Origin: Carnegiea gigantea
Taxonomy: Eukaryota; Streptophyta; Magnoliopsida; Caryophyllales; Cactaceae
Assembly: GCA_029747015.1 (NCBI GenBank)
Contig: JAKOGI010002401.1
Location: 1-64,000, forward strand
Direction: 5' to 3'
DNA: 64,000 nt
The notes under the pieces are model-generated. The model was not told the DNA's origin. It worked only from the letters and a program-made list of their open reading frames with translations, and did no database searches. Below, piece by piece: positions 12,431-23,459 of this stretch. Position 1 is the first letter of the stretch, and each line of letters begins with the position of its first letter. The position numbers and the translations under genes are program-made.

Positions 12431-13699
12431 TGTTAGATTATAAGCACACAAGGATATAAGAGGGGAGTGAATTGTGTCTTTTAACTTTTTCGTTCGTTTC
12501 AGAACACTCGTGAGAACTGTTTGGAGAGGTGTTTGGAGTGAGGCAAAATAAAACTAAATGCAGAATTATGAAAGTAGACACAATATTTTTACGTGGAAAA
12601 CCACCTCTGTCCCAATTGAGGTGTAAAAACCATGACCTACCTCAGTAGGATTTCAGCAACACTTTTACTAACACGGGTCGAATTCGTTACACATGCAACT
12701 CACACGTGACTACGTCACACATGTAACTTAATCTCCCCTGAGACCCTCGTCACAAACACGTAACTAGCCTCCACTTGAGAACTAGCCACACACCATGTCC
12801 AAAGTCTCCCAAGACTTGGACACACTCTAGTCTCACTAACGATAGAGGAGAATAGAAAAATACTTTACTTTGAATACTTCTAAATAAGCTGAATGTAAGG
12901 TACAATACAATCCCTATTATGCTAATATAGATGACTCAATTTAGCACACTTCTTGAAGGTTTTTCAATTAGAAAATTTTCTCACAAAAAACTCAATTTTG
13001 CCCCTTCAAAAACCATGAATGAAAACATTGAAAGGCAAGAGATTATATACCCACGGAATACTTGCGCCGCAAGTATATGGGAGGTTTTGGATTTTAGTAA
13101 TAACTCTCAAAAATAATCAGTATTCTAAACGGAATTGAATCTCTCAACATTATTTTTTTGGAAATCATATCTTAAAGGCTAAGATAAAATCTTTTGATAG
13201 TATCTTTTTAGGAAAACAATATTATTCAGTGAAGGACTCTTTATAAGACAAAATATTATCAGAAAATCAATCCCAAATATGCCAGGAATTTTGACAGTAG
13301 ATTAACACTTGAAAATCTTTGGGGCAAGAGTTTTATACGTTGCCCCTCATAACACTGCAGACCTCATTGCTCAAAATGTTCTGAACAGTGTTCTGAGTTA
13401 GCGCAAGAAATTCCTTCAAGATGAGTGTTAAATCAAGATCTTCTAATTGGTATATTAACAAAAATCTAGATGAATATAACTAGTAATTAACCCTGAGACT
13501 CTTGTGATCCTTTGACCTCCTTGATGTCGTGCATACATATTCACTTTGATGTTCCACGCTTCTTCGAACTATTCTCCAGGGTGTTTGCAACCTGTCTCAA
13601 CACATAATTCTAGCACACTACTCAAGCATAGCATGATAGCATACTGACTGGTACATTTGGGTTCTTATCATCAAAACCTTATACATGATTGTTTCAACA
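12431..13699 (-). repeat. Copia 3' LTR
   Basis: Direct repeat of 22186-23454 with identical length, running from tgttagattataag to gtttcaaca on the plus strand. It is the 3' LTR because the element reads on the minus strand and the polypurine tract abuts its right edge. The 61-codon ORF it shares with the other LTR (12931-13116) lies in LTR sequence and I do not regard it as a gene. Confidence 0.95.
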
Positions 13700-13716
13700 A
13701 ATTCCCCATTTGATGA
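13700..13716 (-). promoter_or_regulatory. Copia polypurine tract
   Basis: Minus-strand catcaaatggggaatt lies directly before the LTR start tgttgaaac. Position and G-run fit the plus-strand primer of SIRE-type copia elements, usually a longer AAAGGGGGAG; here the purine run is interrupted by a T. Confidence 0.75.
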
Positions 13717-14189
13717 TGACAAACCAAATGACCATCAAAGTGCGACAGAGTAAAGGGCAAGAACATTGGTGCCAAAATAGTAATTTAAGGAGTCCAATGC
13801 ACACACGAGATAAAGTAAGAGTAAGAATCAGCTTAAAACAGGCAGACCAATCAAAGCATGGTCATACTTATCTTCCCCCTTTTGACATCATCGAAAAGGT
13901 TGAGGGAACCATCTGCATAAATTCAGAAGGGATGCACCCACCACCACGGGTAATGAGGGAAAATAACATTGATACAAGTCAAGTATATGGTACACAATGA
14001 TATTGGCCATCCTAGTTACGCACAAACACACAACAGCATTAGCAGGCAAAGGCATAGCATAAACCAAACCCAGCTAAAATCAGACATAACCATTGTCAAT
14101 CACAAGCAAAATCAAGTTTATCCGAACAAAGAAGAAAACAGTGTTGTTGAAAACAAGACAAGGATCAGGGCTGAGAAGAGGGGTGAATC
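13717..14189. other. Copia 3' non-coding region between extra ORF and PPT
   Basis: Internal sequence of the copia element. The plus-strand ORFs here (13689-14000, 13969-14250) run antisense to the element and show no domain, so I treat them as chance readings. Confidence 0.6.
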
Positions 14190-15860
14190 AGGGAGAGGGA
14201 GAAGGAGAGGGAGGAGCAAATTTGGCCATGAGGGCAGAAAGAGCACGTAGAATATCCTTATGGCGCTGTGCATTCAAGACCTTTTCTTCACTAAGTGCGT
14301 GCTTCACTTCAACAATCTCCTTCTTCAAATGAAGCTGGTCCAATACTAGTGCCTCAACCGTGGATGTGTTGGAAGAGGTAGCTTCACATGGAACAAGACT
14401 GGAACCAGGGCCAAGGGTGTTTTGAGTCCTTGTTCTGATACTGTACCATCACTCTTCTTTACTATGAACCCATACCCAAGCAAAGTGTTGCTCTCTATCT
14501 CATCTGTGACCTGAAATCCCACTCTCTTTTGCAAGGAAATCCTAAGTATCTCAAAAACTGAAGTCAGAAGGAAGCCATAGCCTATATCATAACTCTTAAA
14601 GGTGTTTGCAATACATGCAACATGACTAATCATGATGACAGGTAGATTAATTTGCTCCCCTCGATCTAGTAGGTCTGTATAACATATATCCATGGGGTCT
14701 GCAAGATTGCGTCCCTAACCCCGGGGAATCACATTCTTAATCACAAACTAGAACACTAGCCTATGCAAAGGCACCATTTCCCCCTTCTGCACAGACTGGG
14801 GAGCAGTCAAATCAGGTTGTTGGGCTAGCTTTTGGGTCAATTCCAACAGTCGCTCATCACCTAGTACGCTCTTATCCTAACGCACGTACACATCAAACCC
14901 CTTGGATGGCACCCCAAGCCAATCTCCTAAGTTAATTAGCATCAAAGCATAGCTCACGTTCATTAACTGAGCTTGTCACTATCCCACTAATGACAACACA
15001 ATTGGCATAGAATTCAGCCAATTCAGGTACAAAACAGCCCCGTTTAGTGTTTCTAAACAAATCTAACCAACCTTGGGCCTTTAATTTTTCTAGGAATACT
15101 CCCAGCCCCTGTTCCTGAAAGTATGATACCTTAATCATTTTTCCTCTAACCACAGTTTTCTGAAGAAAGTGTCTGTACCTTTCCCCCAGTGTCATGGTTT
15201 TTCTAGCTTTCTTTTTCTGTGGTTCATCACTTTCTTCACCCAGATTGAATGCCTGTTCTGGAGATCCCCATTTTAGGGCATGTTTCTTGGTGGAAACAGG
15301 TGTGGGAGGTGTTTTGGCTGTTGGTTTGATAGGTGTTTTGAGGAGTGATTTGATAGTTTGAGGAGTTGGTTTGGGTTTCCTTATAGACCTTTCAATCTTG
15401 TCCTTGGGTAGGCTCAGTGAGATGGCAGGACCTGAACTTTGAGTTCGAGGTCATCGTATAGATGTGGTGGGAGGCACATTGGGTGTGGTTATGGTCTTTA
15501 TTCGACGCTTGATAGCCGTTTTAGTTGATGTTTGGTGGATTGTTTTCACGGTCCACTTGAACCGTATAAGGGGTTCATCCTCATCAACGTCACACACGGG
15601 AGCATCATTCAAGAAAGGCTTCTCAACCCAATCTTCAACAAATACAGACTCCTCAATCTTTTCATTTGATTTTAGCTCGTTCACACCGGGTTCATATAAT
15701 ACCAATTCCCATCCCAAGACCAGTTTGACAGGGGGTATATCATTAAGATTGACTCCTACTTGTCTCAAATTGATACTTTTCAAGAACTAAAAGATGAAGA
15801 GAGAAATATCATAAGTGGGCATAGGGATAGCTTCCGCCGGCGATGTTGGTGGTGCCGTGA
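14190..15860 (-). pseudogene. Extra ORF after pol in copia element; similar to 'putative plant transposon protein' domain (PF20167-like)
   Basis: A minus-strand frame with few stops spans about 550 codons downstream of RNase H and upstream of the 3' LTR, where SIRE-type elements carry an env-like or accessory ORF. In order: an acidic then Pro/Thr/Lys-rich N-terminal half (15783 to about 15230) with a basic KKKARK cluster near 15215; a globular part (15195-14932 and 14693-14380) with RGKMIKVSYF, PELAEFYANC and DLLDRGEQINLPVIMISH, patterns I associate with the putative plant transposon protein family of plant retroelements; and a charged, heptad-like C-terminus (about 14340-14230). No signal peptide or clear transmembrane segment is visible, so it does not look like an envelope protein. 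Stops and at least one frameshift near 14370 break it. Function is unknown; the family call is from memory. Confidence 0.6.
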
Positions 15861-16509
15861 GTATGTCTAGTAATGTTTCTCCCCTTTTTCTTTATTTCTT
15901 GGCCTGAAGTGAGCTTGGGTGATGCGCCTTGTGATCGAAGGATGCGCCGCTGCCATGGGTGCATGCCATTGGAAGAGCTAGTGGAGGAAGAGGTTAGGGT
16001 TTAGTGGGTTTTAGGAAGAAGAGGAAGGTCGGGTTCTTGAGCGAATGAGGGAAGGTGGTTTGAGAAGATAGGGAAGGTTTGAAATGAATTGACCGAAAAA
16101 TAAAGTAAAGATCTGTAATGATCTTTTCGACCGCTGATTTTTGGAGAGAGAGAGGATTTTGCATGAAAGATATTATTACACCTTGGAAAAAGCTGCAGAT
16201 TATAGATTAGGCATAATAAATCCAATTTTCAATACACTTTAAATTATGGTAACTTGATTAGCACATGATACAAACAATGGTCAAACCTATTCTTAGCTCC
16301 TATTCTGACTGCTATATGTTCAGTGACAAGGGATAGTAAGGGCAATAACATTAGACTTCAACGACTGTCAGCATGTCACATTACACATATATGCTAATAA
16401 CAGCACAAAAAATTGAATGCATCCATTGAATCAATTTATTTGGTCTCAAAACCTTACTAGTCAATTATTGGGAGTTGATAAAGTACTCTTACGTTCTCTT
16501 AATCATACC
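15861..16509. other. Copia spacer between RNase H and extra ORF
   Basis: Internal element sequence that probably contains the leader or promoter region for the extra ORF. It includes a purine-rich stretch near 16010-16080. The minus-strand ORF at 16001-16225 shows no recognisable domain. Confidence 0.5.
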
Positions 16510-17379
16510 TTATTCAAGTCTATTCCTCTTAAACTGTTCTCTACTCAGTGTCTTGGTAAAAATATCAGCAATTTGTTTGTTAGTGGCACAAAAATTCATT
16601 GAAATCAAGCCCTTTTCTACATTGTCTCTTAAAAAGTGATGACGAACGTCAATATACTTAGTCCTTTTATGTTGACACGGGCTATTGGCAATGTTAATTG
16701 TACTTGTGTTATCACAGAATATGGGAATGCATCCCGTGTCAACACCAAAGTCCTTAAGTTGTTGCCGTATCCACAGCAATTGAACACAACAAGAAGCATC
16801 CGCTACATACTCGGCTTCTACTGTGGACATGGCAACTGTGTGCTATTTCTTTGTAGACCAAGAGACCAAACAGGATCCAAGAAAAGTAGCCATACCTAAG
16901 GTGCTTTTTCTGTCAACTAGAAATCCAGCATAATCAGCATTTACATACCCAATGAGGTCAAAGTTACATCCTTGTGGATACCATAGTGCTAAATCAAAGG
17001 TGTGTTTCAAATATCTAAAAATCCATTTTGCAACTTTCAAATGTGTTTCTTTTGGATTTGACTGAAAACAGGCACATAAGCCAACACTGAAAACAATGTC
17101 AGGTCTACTGGCAGCTAGGTGTAGGAGTGACCCTATCATATCCCTATATGATTTCTCATTAACTGAAGAACTTCCATCATCCGTCACCAACCTGGTTGAA
17201 GGAGAGATGGGAGTGTCCATGGGCTTAGCCGATTCCATCCCAAACCGCTTAAGCAGTTCCTTGACATATTTTTGTTGATGTATCATAGTTTTACTTGAGG
17301 TTTGCTTAATTTGCAAGCCTAAGAAAAAATTAAGCTCGCCCATCATGCTCATCTCAAACTCACTTCCCATCAAAGTCAA
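16510..17379 (-). pseudogene. Copia pol: end of RT and RNase H (broken)
   Basis: The first frame (17379-16843) holds the RT thumb and connection (GELNFFLGLQIKQ, KPMDTPISPS, SYRDMIGSLLHLAASRPDI) and the start of RNase H at YVNADYAGFLVDRKSTLG. There the usual first catalytic Asp of D-x-D-x-A reads Asn (NADYAG). The second frame (16830-16510) continues with STVEAEYVADASC (catalytic Glu), IFCDNTSTINIA (Asp), the RTKYIDVRHHFLRD motif and the C-terminal QIADIFTK. These are the canonical copia RNase H landmarks. A frameshift or stop near 16835-16843 splits the domain. The enzyme would have removed RNA from RNA:DNA hybrids. Confidence 0.92.
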
Positions 17380-18170
17380 AATTCATCACATAAATCATTG
17401 TTGGTTATACCAAATATAATGTCATCGACATATACTTGCACAATCAACAAATGTTCCCCCTTAGATTTAAGAAACAAGGTATTATCAACCTTGCCTCTTT
17501 GAAAATAATTATCAACTAAGAAACTTGGCAAACGTTCATACCAAACTCTAGGAGCTTGTTTTAGACCATAAAGTGCTTTGTCAAGTTTGAACACATGGTT
17601 AGGAGAATCATTATTTTTAAAACCAGGCGGTTATTTTACATATACCTATTCTTTAAGATATCCATTGAGAAATGCACTCTTGACATCTATTTGGTACAAC
17701 TTGATCTCCATATGTGCTGCAAAGGCTACCAAGATGCGAATAGCCTCTATCCTTGCTATAGGTGCAAATATTTCCTCATAATCGATCTCTTATTCTTTAT
17801 TGTAACCTTGGACCACCAACCTGGCCTTGTACCGAGTGACTATTTCGAACTCATCCAACTTATTCTTGAACACCCACTTGGTTCCAATTATTGATCTGTC
17901 TTTAGATCGTGGTTCAAGGTGCCAAACCTTATTCCTTTCAAACTGATGAAGCTCCTTTTGCATGGCTATAACCCAGTCAGAATCTGCAAGGGCTTCATGA
18001 ACATTCTTAGGCTCAATATTAGATAAAAAGGCATAAAAAGCATAAAAATTTTTGAGCTTAGATCTGGTTTGCACCCCTGTCTTAATATCAGGTATAATTT
18101 GGTCAAGGGGGTGTAAGCTCTGGTGCTTCCAAGATCGTGAAGTGGAAGGATCCACATATCCGCTTTTCAC
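17376..18170 (-). pseudogene. Copia pol: reverse transcriptase (broken)
   Basis: The frame at 18170-17790 begins with the spacer and then has ALADSDWVIAMQKELHQFERN and the RT start KWVFKNKLDEFEIVTRYKARLVVQGYNKE. After a disrupted stretch (17790-17600, where an Ile/Tyr-rich RT palm segment is still traceable), frame 17594-17376 has KLDKALYGLKQAPRVWYE and the active site VQVYVDDIIFGITN, so the YVDD aspartates are intact. Frames change at least twice. This is the RNA-dependent DNA polymerase of the element. Confidence 0.93.
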
Positions 18171-18409
18171 TCTCTCCTAGCGGCTTGAAGAAACAAGTTC
18201 GAGATCAGGTCTGGAGCTTGTTCTCATATCAGTATGAGGGTACTGAGATTGAGTGAGCTGGTTTTGGTTCTTATTAGGGTTAACAGTGCTTCCCCCGGAT
18301 TGGTCTACTTCCTGCACACTTTTTCCATATTATCAGCTCCAGAGTGTGGTTCACTTTCATGAGTCTTACCAATGTCTTTTCTTACAAGGCCAAATTCAAA
18401 ATCTTCATC

Positions 18410-19330
18410 CTATGCATCATTCTCAACCAAGGAGTTAGTTTCATCAAATAATATATGCACACTTTCCTCAACACTTAGAGTCCTTTTGTTGAACACTTTG
18501 TAAGCTTTACTATGTGAGGAGTATCTTAAGAATATGGCTTCATCACTTCTAGGGTCAAACTTTCCCAAGGGTTCCTTCCTATTATTGTGCACATAACATT
18601 TGTCACCAAAGACTCTTAGGCGCCTAATATTGGGTTTTCGCCCTTTAAGAAGCTCATAAGGAGTCTTATTAAGAAGGGGTCTGATCATGCATCTATTTAT
18701 AATATAACATGCTGTGTTCAATGCCTCTGCCCAAAAATATCTAGGAAGACCACTAACAACAAGCATAGTCCTATCATGTCTTCCAGAGTATGATTTTTAC
18801 ACTCCACCACCCCATTCTGGTGGGGTGTTCTGGGGGTAGAAAAATTATGATCAATATCATATTCATTGCAATAGTCAATGAAGTTTGAATTTTCAAATTC
18901 TTTTCCATGGTCAGACCTGAAACTTATCAATGAGTGTCCTACTCTCTTTTCAGTTTTCTAAAGAAACACAACAAACTTTTTAAAATATTCATCTTTCGAT
19001 GCTAGAAATAAAGTCCAGGTGAAACGAGAGTAATCATCCACCACAACAAACACATACCTCTTTCCGTCCCTACTTGTGATCCTCATAGGACTACATAAAT
19101 CAACATGTAGTAGCTCAAGAGGTCGGGAAGTGCTAACACACTTCTTTCGCTTGAAAGACATTCTAGTTTGCTTTCCTTTCGCACAAGCGTCGCATTCCTT
19201 GTCATCATTATATTTGATGGAAGGTAAACCAATTACTAGGTCTTTAGGAACAAGTTTATTTAGCAAGGAGAGACTAACATGACCTAGTCTCTTGTGCTAA
19301 AGCATAACATCATCATCAAGAACACTCAAA
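18410..19330 (-). pseudogene. Copia pol: pre-integrase zinc-binding segment and integrase (broken)
   Basis: On the minus strand an HKRLGH motif (about 19300) and CDACAKGKQ (about 19190) form the HHCC zinc-binding N-terminus. The core follows with HVDLCSPM (first catalytic Asp), FVVVDDYSRFTW, SDHGKEFEN (second Asp) and TPHQNGVVE (Glu), giving a DD35E set with all three acidic residues present. The last part (18766-18410) has the GLPRYFWAEALNTACYIINRC and KTPYELLKGRKPNIRRLRVFG motifs that follow the copia catalytic core. Breaks occur near 18955 and 18720-18770. Integrase before RT defines the copia order. Confidence 0.93.
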
Positions 19331-19479
19331 CAAGTCAAATGATTTTGGGGAAATGAAAGAACACATGCTTTATACACATTGTTGTGTCGCTTCCCCCTCA
19401 ACACAACCTCTCCAGATTTGATATTGGTAATCAAGCATTGATCTGAAGAAAATCTAACATGATTACCTTTATCACATAA

Positions 19480-19730
19480 TTAGGACACACTTAACAAGTT
19501 ATGTTGTAACCCATCAACTAGGTACACATTATCAATCGAGTGGGAGAGTGATTTACCTATATTACCTACAACAACAATCGTCCCAGACTTGTCGTTTCCA
19601 AATGCCACTCTCCCTCCATCAAAGGCTATAAGTGAGAGGAAATTTGATTTATTTCCAGTCATATGCCTTGAGCAACCACTATCCAAATACTATAGTTGGT
19701 TGCCTCCTCTCACTTTAGCCTGCAAAACAG
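19480..19730 (-). pseudogene. Copia pol: aspartic protease
   Basis: Minus-strand frame with MDSGCSRHMTGNKSNFLSL near 19680, the D-S-G active-site triad of copia proteases, followed by VAFGNDKSGTIVVVGNIG and the C-terminal LVDGLQHNLLSVS. It processes the Gag-Pol precursor. A stop just before the DSG motif separates it from the upstream gag segment. Confidence 0.9.
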
Positions 19731-20606
19731 CTAAGTGTCAGTCTTGGGAATCCAGATCCACTTGGGTCCCGTTCTTTTCTTAGACATAGAATTTAACTCA
19801 TCTTTTCTGATCCATATTTGTTTAACATATAATGAGTTTCTTTCCATATCCCTTTCTCTCAAAGAGCAAGCATAACGATAATGACCAGTTTTTTCACAAT
19901 GAAAACAGATTATATTCTCCAGCAGACTAACATATTTCCTATCCATTGGCTGAGTAACATGCTTATTCACAAAGCCTAATCCCTTTCTATTTCGATTATG
20001 ATGAGTGCTTAGCCATATTAGCGCTTCTGAGGAACTGCTCCAGTGCCTGTTTTCAGTAAGGTCAGTTTCAGCTTTTTGCATTTTTTCAAGAAACTGTTTA
20101 TTTTCACTCATCTGGGATACTAGATTAAGCTTCAGATTTAAGGACTCACTTTCCATCCTTGAGATATTAATGTTGAACACTTCCTCTCTCTCGTTCATAA
20201 GATCCTTAAGGGTGTCTAGTTCATTACATAAAACAAGAACTTTTTCATCAATTTTGAGGTTTTCACAAGTGAGAACCTCATTCATATGCCCAAGTTCTTG
20301 CTTCTTTCTTTCTAGTTTTAAACATCCTTTTCTAATCCTGAGCAGGTATTTTAAGCATACAATTTTCAAAATTTACTATCACACATTCTTCCATCAATGT
20401 AAATACTAATTTTTCCAGTTTCCTCTTGCTAAGATTATGTACCTCTTCCTTGAGTTGGGACAAACTCTCGATCGAATCAGAATCTGAATTAGATTCACTT
20501 CGGGCCATAAGAGCTACTGCTTCCTCTCCATCTTAAGAGTCCTTTTCTTCTTCTGAGGTGTCACCCCAGGCTGCCATCATTGCCTTGGTGAATTGTTTTT
20601 CAGCAT
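19731..20606 (-). pseudogene. Copia gag C-terminal segment with coiled coil and second zinc knuckle
   Basis: After the LINE insertion the minus-strand reading resumes with AMMAAWGDTSEEEKDS and a Ser/Glu-rich patch (LMARSESNSDSDS) near 20500. A long charged helical region follows (20369 to about 20010; ERKKQELGHMNEVLTCENL and similar), predicted by eye to be coiled coil. A second CX2CX4HX4C knuckle, CFHCEKTGHYRYAC, lies near 19905-19865, then KQIWIRKDELNSMSKK, which leads into protease. Two zinc knuckles separated by a coiled coil fit the large gag of SIRE/Maximus-type elements. Confidence 0.85.
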
Positions 20607-20623
20607 TAGTTAACTGCCTCTTT

Positions 20624-21171
20624 GAGAAAAAGGGCTATGGAAAGAAACTCATTAGAGAGGTGATTAGAGAGAACTTGAAAGTTGTCGGTTTGACGGAGGA
20701 CCTGGCTCAGGATAGGAAGTTATGGCGGGATAGGATTAGGATCTTAGATCATAGAGAGCCCACCTCGTAGCGGTCGTTGGGTGCAGTGGCTTAGTGCTGG
20801 TAGTGGTTCTTTTCGCATGGCTTGTTTATATGCAGGTAGTACTTCCTTTTGGGAGGAGTCATCGTTTGCTTACCTCGGGCTGCTAAGGTATGTCACCTTT
20901 CTTAGATAGATTGTTATTATGCTACATAACTCCAGCTACTTGCCTTTATTATATCGTGGTCATTTTTGGATATGTGTCATTTATTTTCCCTTTTAATGTT
21001 TTCACAAAAGCTCCCCTCTATTAAATTTTGTTTTTTTTCACAAAATCCTTTTTTGTGGGTCTCTTGGAATCAGCCTCTCTACGGGTAGGAATGCCGGTAG
21101 AGGTAAGGTTGCCTACAGCTGAATCTCCTTAGACCTCGCGAAAGCGGGACCCACACTGGGAGGTGGTATTG
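20624..21171 (+). mobile_element. 5'-truncated LINE (non-LTR retrotransposon) inserted in copia gag
   Basis: A 548-bp insertion bounded by a 17-bp target duplication with one mismatch: tagttaactgcctcttt (20607-20623) and tagttaactgcgtcttt (21172-21188). Its plus-strand reading ends with VGLTEDLAQDRKLWRDRIRI, the C-terminus I associate with plant LINE/RTE reverse transcriptases, then a stop at about 20770. A 3' UTR follows with the ctctacgggtaggaatgccg / gtagaggtaagg motif and a tail ending ggtggtattg. Variable-length duplication plus 5' truncation indicates target-primed reverse transcription. It lies antisense to the host copia element and is younger than it. Confidence 0.88.
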
Positions 21172-21189
21172 TAGTTAACTGCGTCTTTT

Positions 21190-22128
21190 TGCCTCTAGTT
21201 TGGACCTGTTCTGACCCCTGTTCTTCCTTCAGCAAGGGGCAATTCTTCACAACATGATCTTGCCTTCCACACTTAAAGCATCCTGAGAACTGATCTCGAT
21301 CGCTGTTCTTGGCCTTGCTGGTATTGCCATTCTTGTATTTGCTTTCGACTTTTCTAAAGAATTTTTTGAATTTCAAGCGATCATGGCCATCCGTTCTTCA
21401 TCAAAATCTGAGCTATCGCTTTCTCTAGCTTTTAGTGCCAGTCCTCGATCTTTCTTCACTTCTTCCTTCATCTGGGAATTCCTTCTTAGTTCATACATTT
21501 GTAGATTTCCAATAAGCTCATCCAAGGAGATCTCATTCATCTTCCTGGCTTCTTGGATAGCAATGACTTTTGATTCCCATGATTGAGGTAAAATTCATAG
21601 GATCTTCCTTACCAACTCTTTAGTGGTAAAGGATTTTCCCAATGATTTTAACTCATTAGTGATATGGGTAAATCGAGTATACATGTCCATGACTATCTCT
21701 TTATTGCTCATCTCGAATAGCTCATACTTCCTTACCAATAGCTCGATTTTGGATTGCTTGACTTGATTTGTTCCTTCGTGAGCTATCTGAACACCATTCC
21801 ATATCTCCTTTGTGGATTCACACTCTCAGATATGAGTGTACTCGTCAGGTCCAAGTCTAAAATACAGTAGTTGCTTGGCCTTGGCATTCTTCTCCATCTT
21901 CCTGAAGTCGTCTGAGTCGAATTCCTTCGGCTCCTTAGGAACAGTCTTCCCATCAGTTGTGACTTTTGCTGGAATGTAAGGGCCATTCACAATGAGCGTT
22001 CACAACTTATAATCCTCAGCTTGGATATAGTTCTCCATTCGATTTTTCTACCAGTTGTAGTACTGTCCATTAAAATATGGAGGTCTGGTCACAGATTGAC
22101 CTTCTAAGATTCCTTTTGGTGCACTCAT
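21190..22128 (-). pseudogene. Copia gag N-terminal part with first zinc knuckle (broken)
   Basis: The probable start ATG is at 22128, 43 bp after the PBS. It opens MSAPKGILEGQSVTRPPYFN, then KPK-type and REIWN-like gag core motifs (STKEIWNGVQIAHEGTNQVK; YELFEMSNKEIVMDMYTRFT; SKVIAIQEARKMNEISLDEL), the UBN2/gag-polypeptide fold of copia elements. A CX2CX4HX4C knuckle, CFKCGRQDHVVKNC, lies near 21275-21235. Several in-frame stops are visible, for example in the first 20-50 codons. The frame is then cut by the LINE insertion at 21171. Gag would form the virus-like particle and bind RNA. Confidence 0.9.
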
Positions 22129-22170
22129 TCTTTCAGGATCTCTTAAGGTGTTAATCTAATTATGAGAATC

Positions 22171-22183
22171 TGCTCTGATACCA
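22171..22183 (-). promoter_or_regulatory. Copia primer binding site (initiator-Met tRNA)
   Basis: Minus-strand tggtatcagagca begins two bases after the 5' LTR end. It is complementary to the 3' end of plant initiator-Met tRNA, the usual primer for SIRE and many other copia elements. Confidence 0.95.
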
Positions 22184-22185
22184 CT

Positions 22186-23454
22186 TGTTAGATTATAAGC
22201 ACACAAGGACATAAGAGGTGGGTGAATTGTGTTTTCCAACTTTTTGGTTTATTTCAGAACACTCATGAGAACTGTTTGGAGAGGTGTTTGGAGTGAGGCA
22301 AAATAAAACTGAATGCGAAAATATGAAAGTAGACACAATATTTTTACGTAGAAAACCACCTCTGGCCCAATTGAGGTGTAAAAACCACGACCTATCTTAG
22401 TAGGATTTTAGCAACACTTTTACTAACACGGGCCGAATTCGTTACACATGTAATTCACACGTGACTACGTCACACACGTAACTTAATCTCCCCCGAGACC
22501 CTTGTTACATACACGTAACTAGCCTCCACTTGAGAACTAGTCACATACCACGTCCAAAGTCTCCCAAGACTTGGACACACTATAATCTCACTGATGACAG
22601 AGGAGAATATAAAAACACCTTACTTTGAATGCTTCTAAATAAGCTAAATGTAAGGTACAATACAATCCCTATTATGCCAATATAGATGACTCAATTTAGC
22701 ACACTTCTTGAAGGTTTTTCAATTAGAAAATTTTCTCACAAAAAACTCAATTTTGCTCCTTCAAAAACCGTGAATGAAAATGTTGAAAGGCAAGAGACTA
22801 TATACCCATGGAATACATGTGCCGTAAGTATATGGGAGGTTTTGGATTTTAGCAATAACTCTCAAAAATAATCAGCATTCCAAACGGAATTGAATCTCTC
22901 AACATTATCTTTTTTGGAAATCATATCTTAAAGGCTAAGATAAAATCTTTTGATAGTATGTTTTTAGGAAAACAATATTATTTAGTGAAGGACTCTTTGT
23001 AAGACAAAATATTATCAAAAAATCAATCTCAAATATGCTAGGAATTTTGACAGTAGAAAAACACTTGAAAATCTTTGGGACAAGAGTTTTATGCGTTGCC
23101 CTCAGAACACTGCAGACCTGATTGCTCAAACTGTTCTGAGCAGTGTTCTGAGTTAGCGCAAGAAATTCCTTCAAGGTGAGTGCTAAGTCAAGATCTTCTA
23201 ATTGGCATATTAACAAGAATCTAGATGAATACAACCAGTAATTAACCCTAAGACTCTTGTGATCCTTTGATCTCCTTGATGTCGTGCATACATATTCACT
23301 TTGATGTTCACCGCTTCTTCGAACTGTTCTCCAGGGTGTTTGCAACCTGTCTCAACACACAATTCTAGCACACTATTCAAGCATAGTATGATAGCATATT
23401 GACTTGTACATTTGGGTTGTTATCATCAAAACCTTACCCATGATGGTTTCAACA
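22186..23454 (-). repeat. Copia 5' LTR
   Basis: Direct repeat partner of 12431-13699 with the same 1269-bp length and TG...CA ends. It is the 5' LTR since the PBS abuts its left edge on the minus strand. Promoter elements should lie here on the minus strand. Many differences from the other LTR are C/T or G/A transitions, as expected for methylated, silenced copies. Confidence 0.95.
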
Positions 23455-23459
23455 ATTGG

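Larger units (their letters stand above)
12431..23454 (-). mobile_element. Full-length Ty1/copia LTR retrotransposon (SIRE/Maximus-like) with extra 3' ORF
   Basis: Two 1269-bp LTRs (12431-13699 and 22186-23454), both TG...CA, are flanked by a perfect 5-bp target duplication attgg (12426-12430 and 23455-23459). On the minus strand the order is 5' LTR, PBS for initiator-Met tRNA, gag with zinc knuckles, aspartic protease, integrase, RT, RNase H, an additional ORF, PPT and 3' LTR. Integrase before RT is diagnostic of copia. The 11-kb size, long LTRs, coiled-coil second gag segment and post-pol ORF resemble the SIRE/Maximus lineage. The coding part is broken by several stops and frameshifts and by a LINE insertion in gag, so this copy is inactive. 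The LTRs differ at about one base in ten over the first 100 bp compared by eye, so it is not recent. Confidence 0.95.

Noticed and set aside
12931..13116. Conserved 61-codon ORF shared with 22686-22871
   Set aside because: Its conservation is explained by being in both LTRs of the copia element.
15464..15790. 108-residue plus-strand ORF
   Set aside because: It is the antisense shadow of the copia extra ORF.
22171..22183. tRNA fragment
   Set aside because: It is a primer binding site complementary to a tRNA 3' end, not a tRNA gene.
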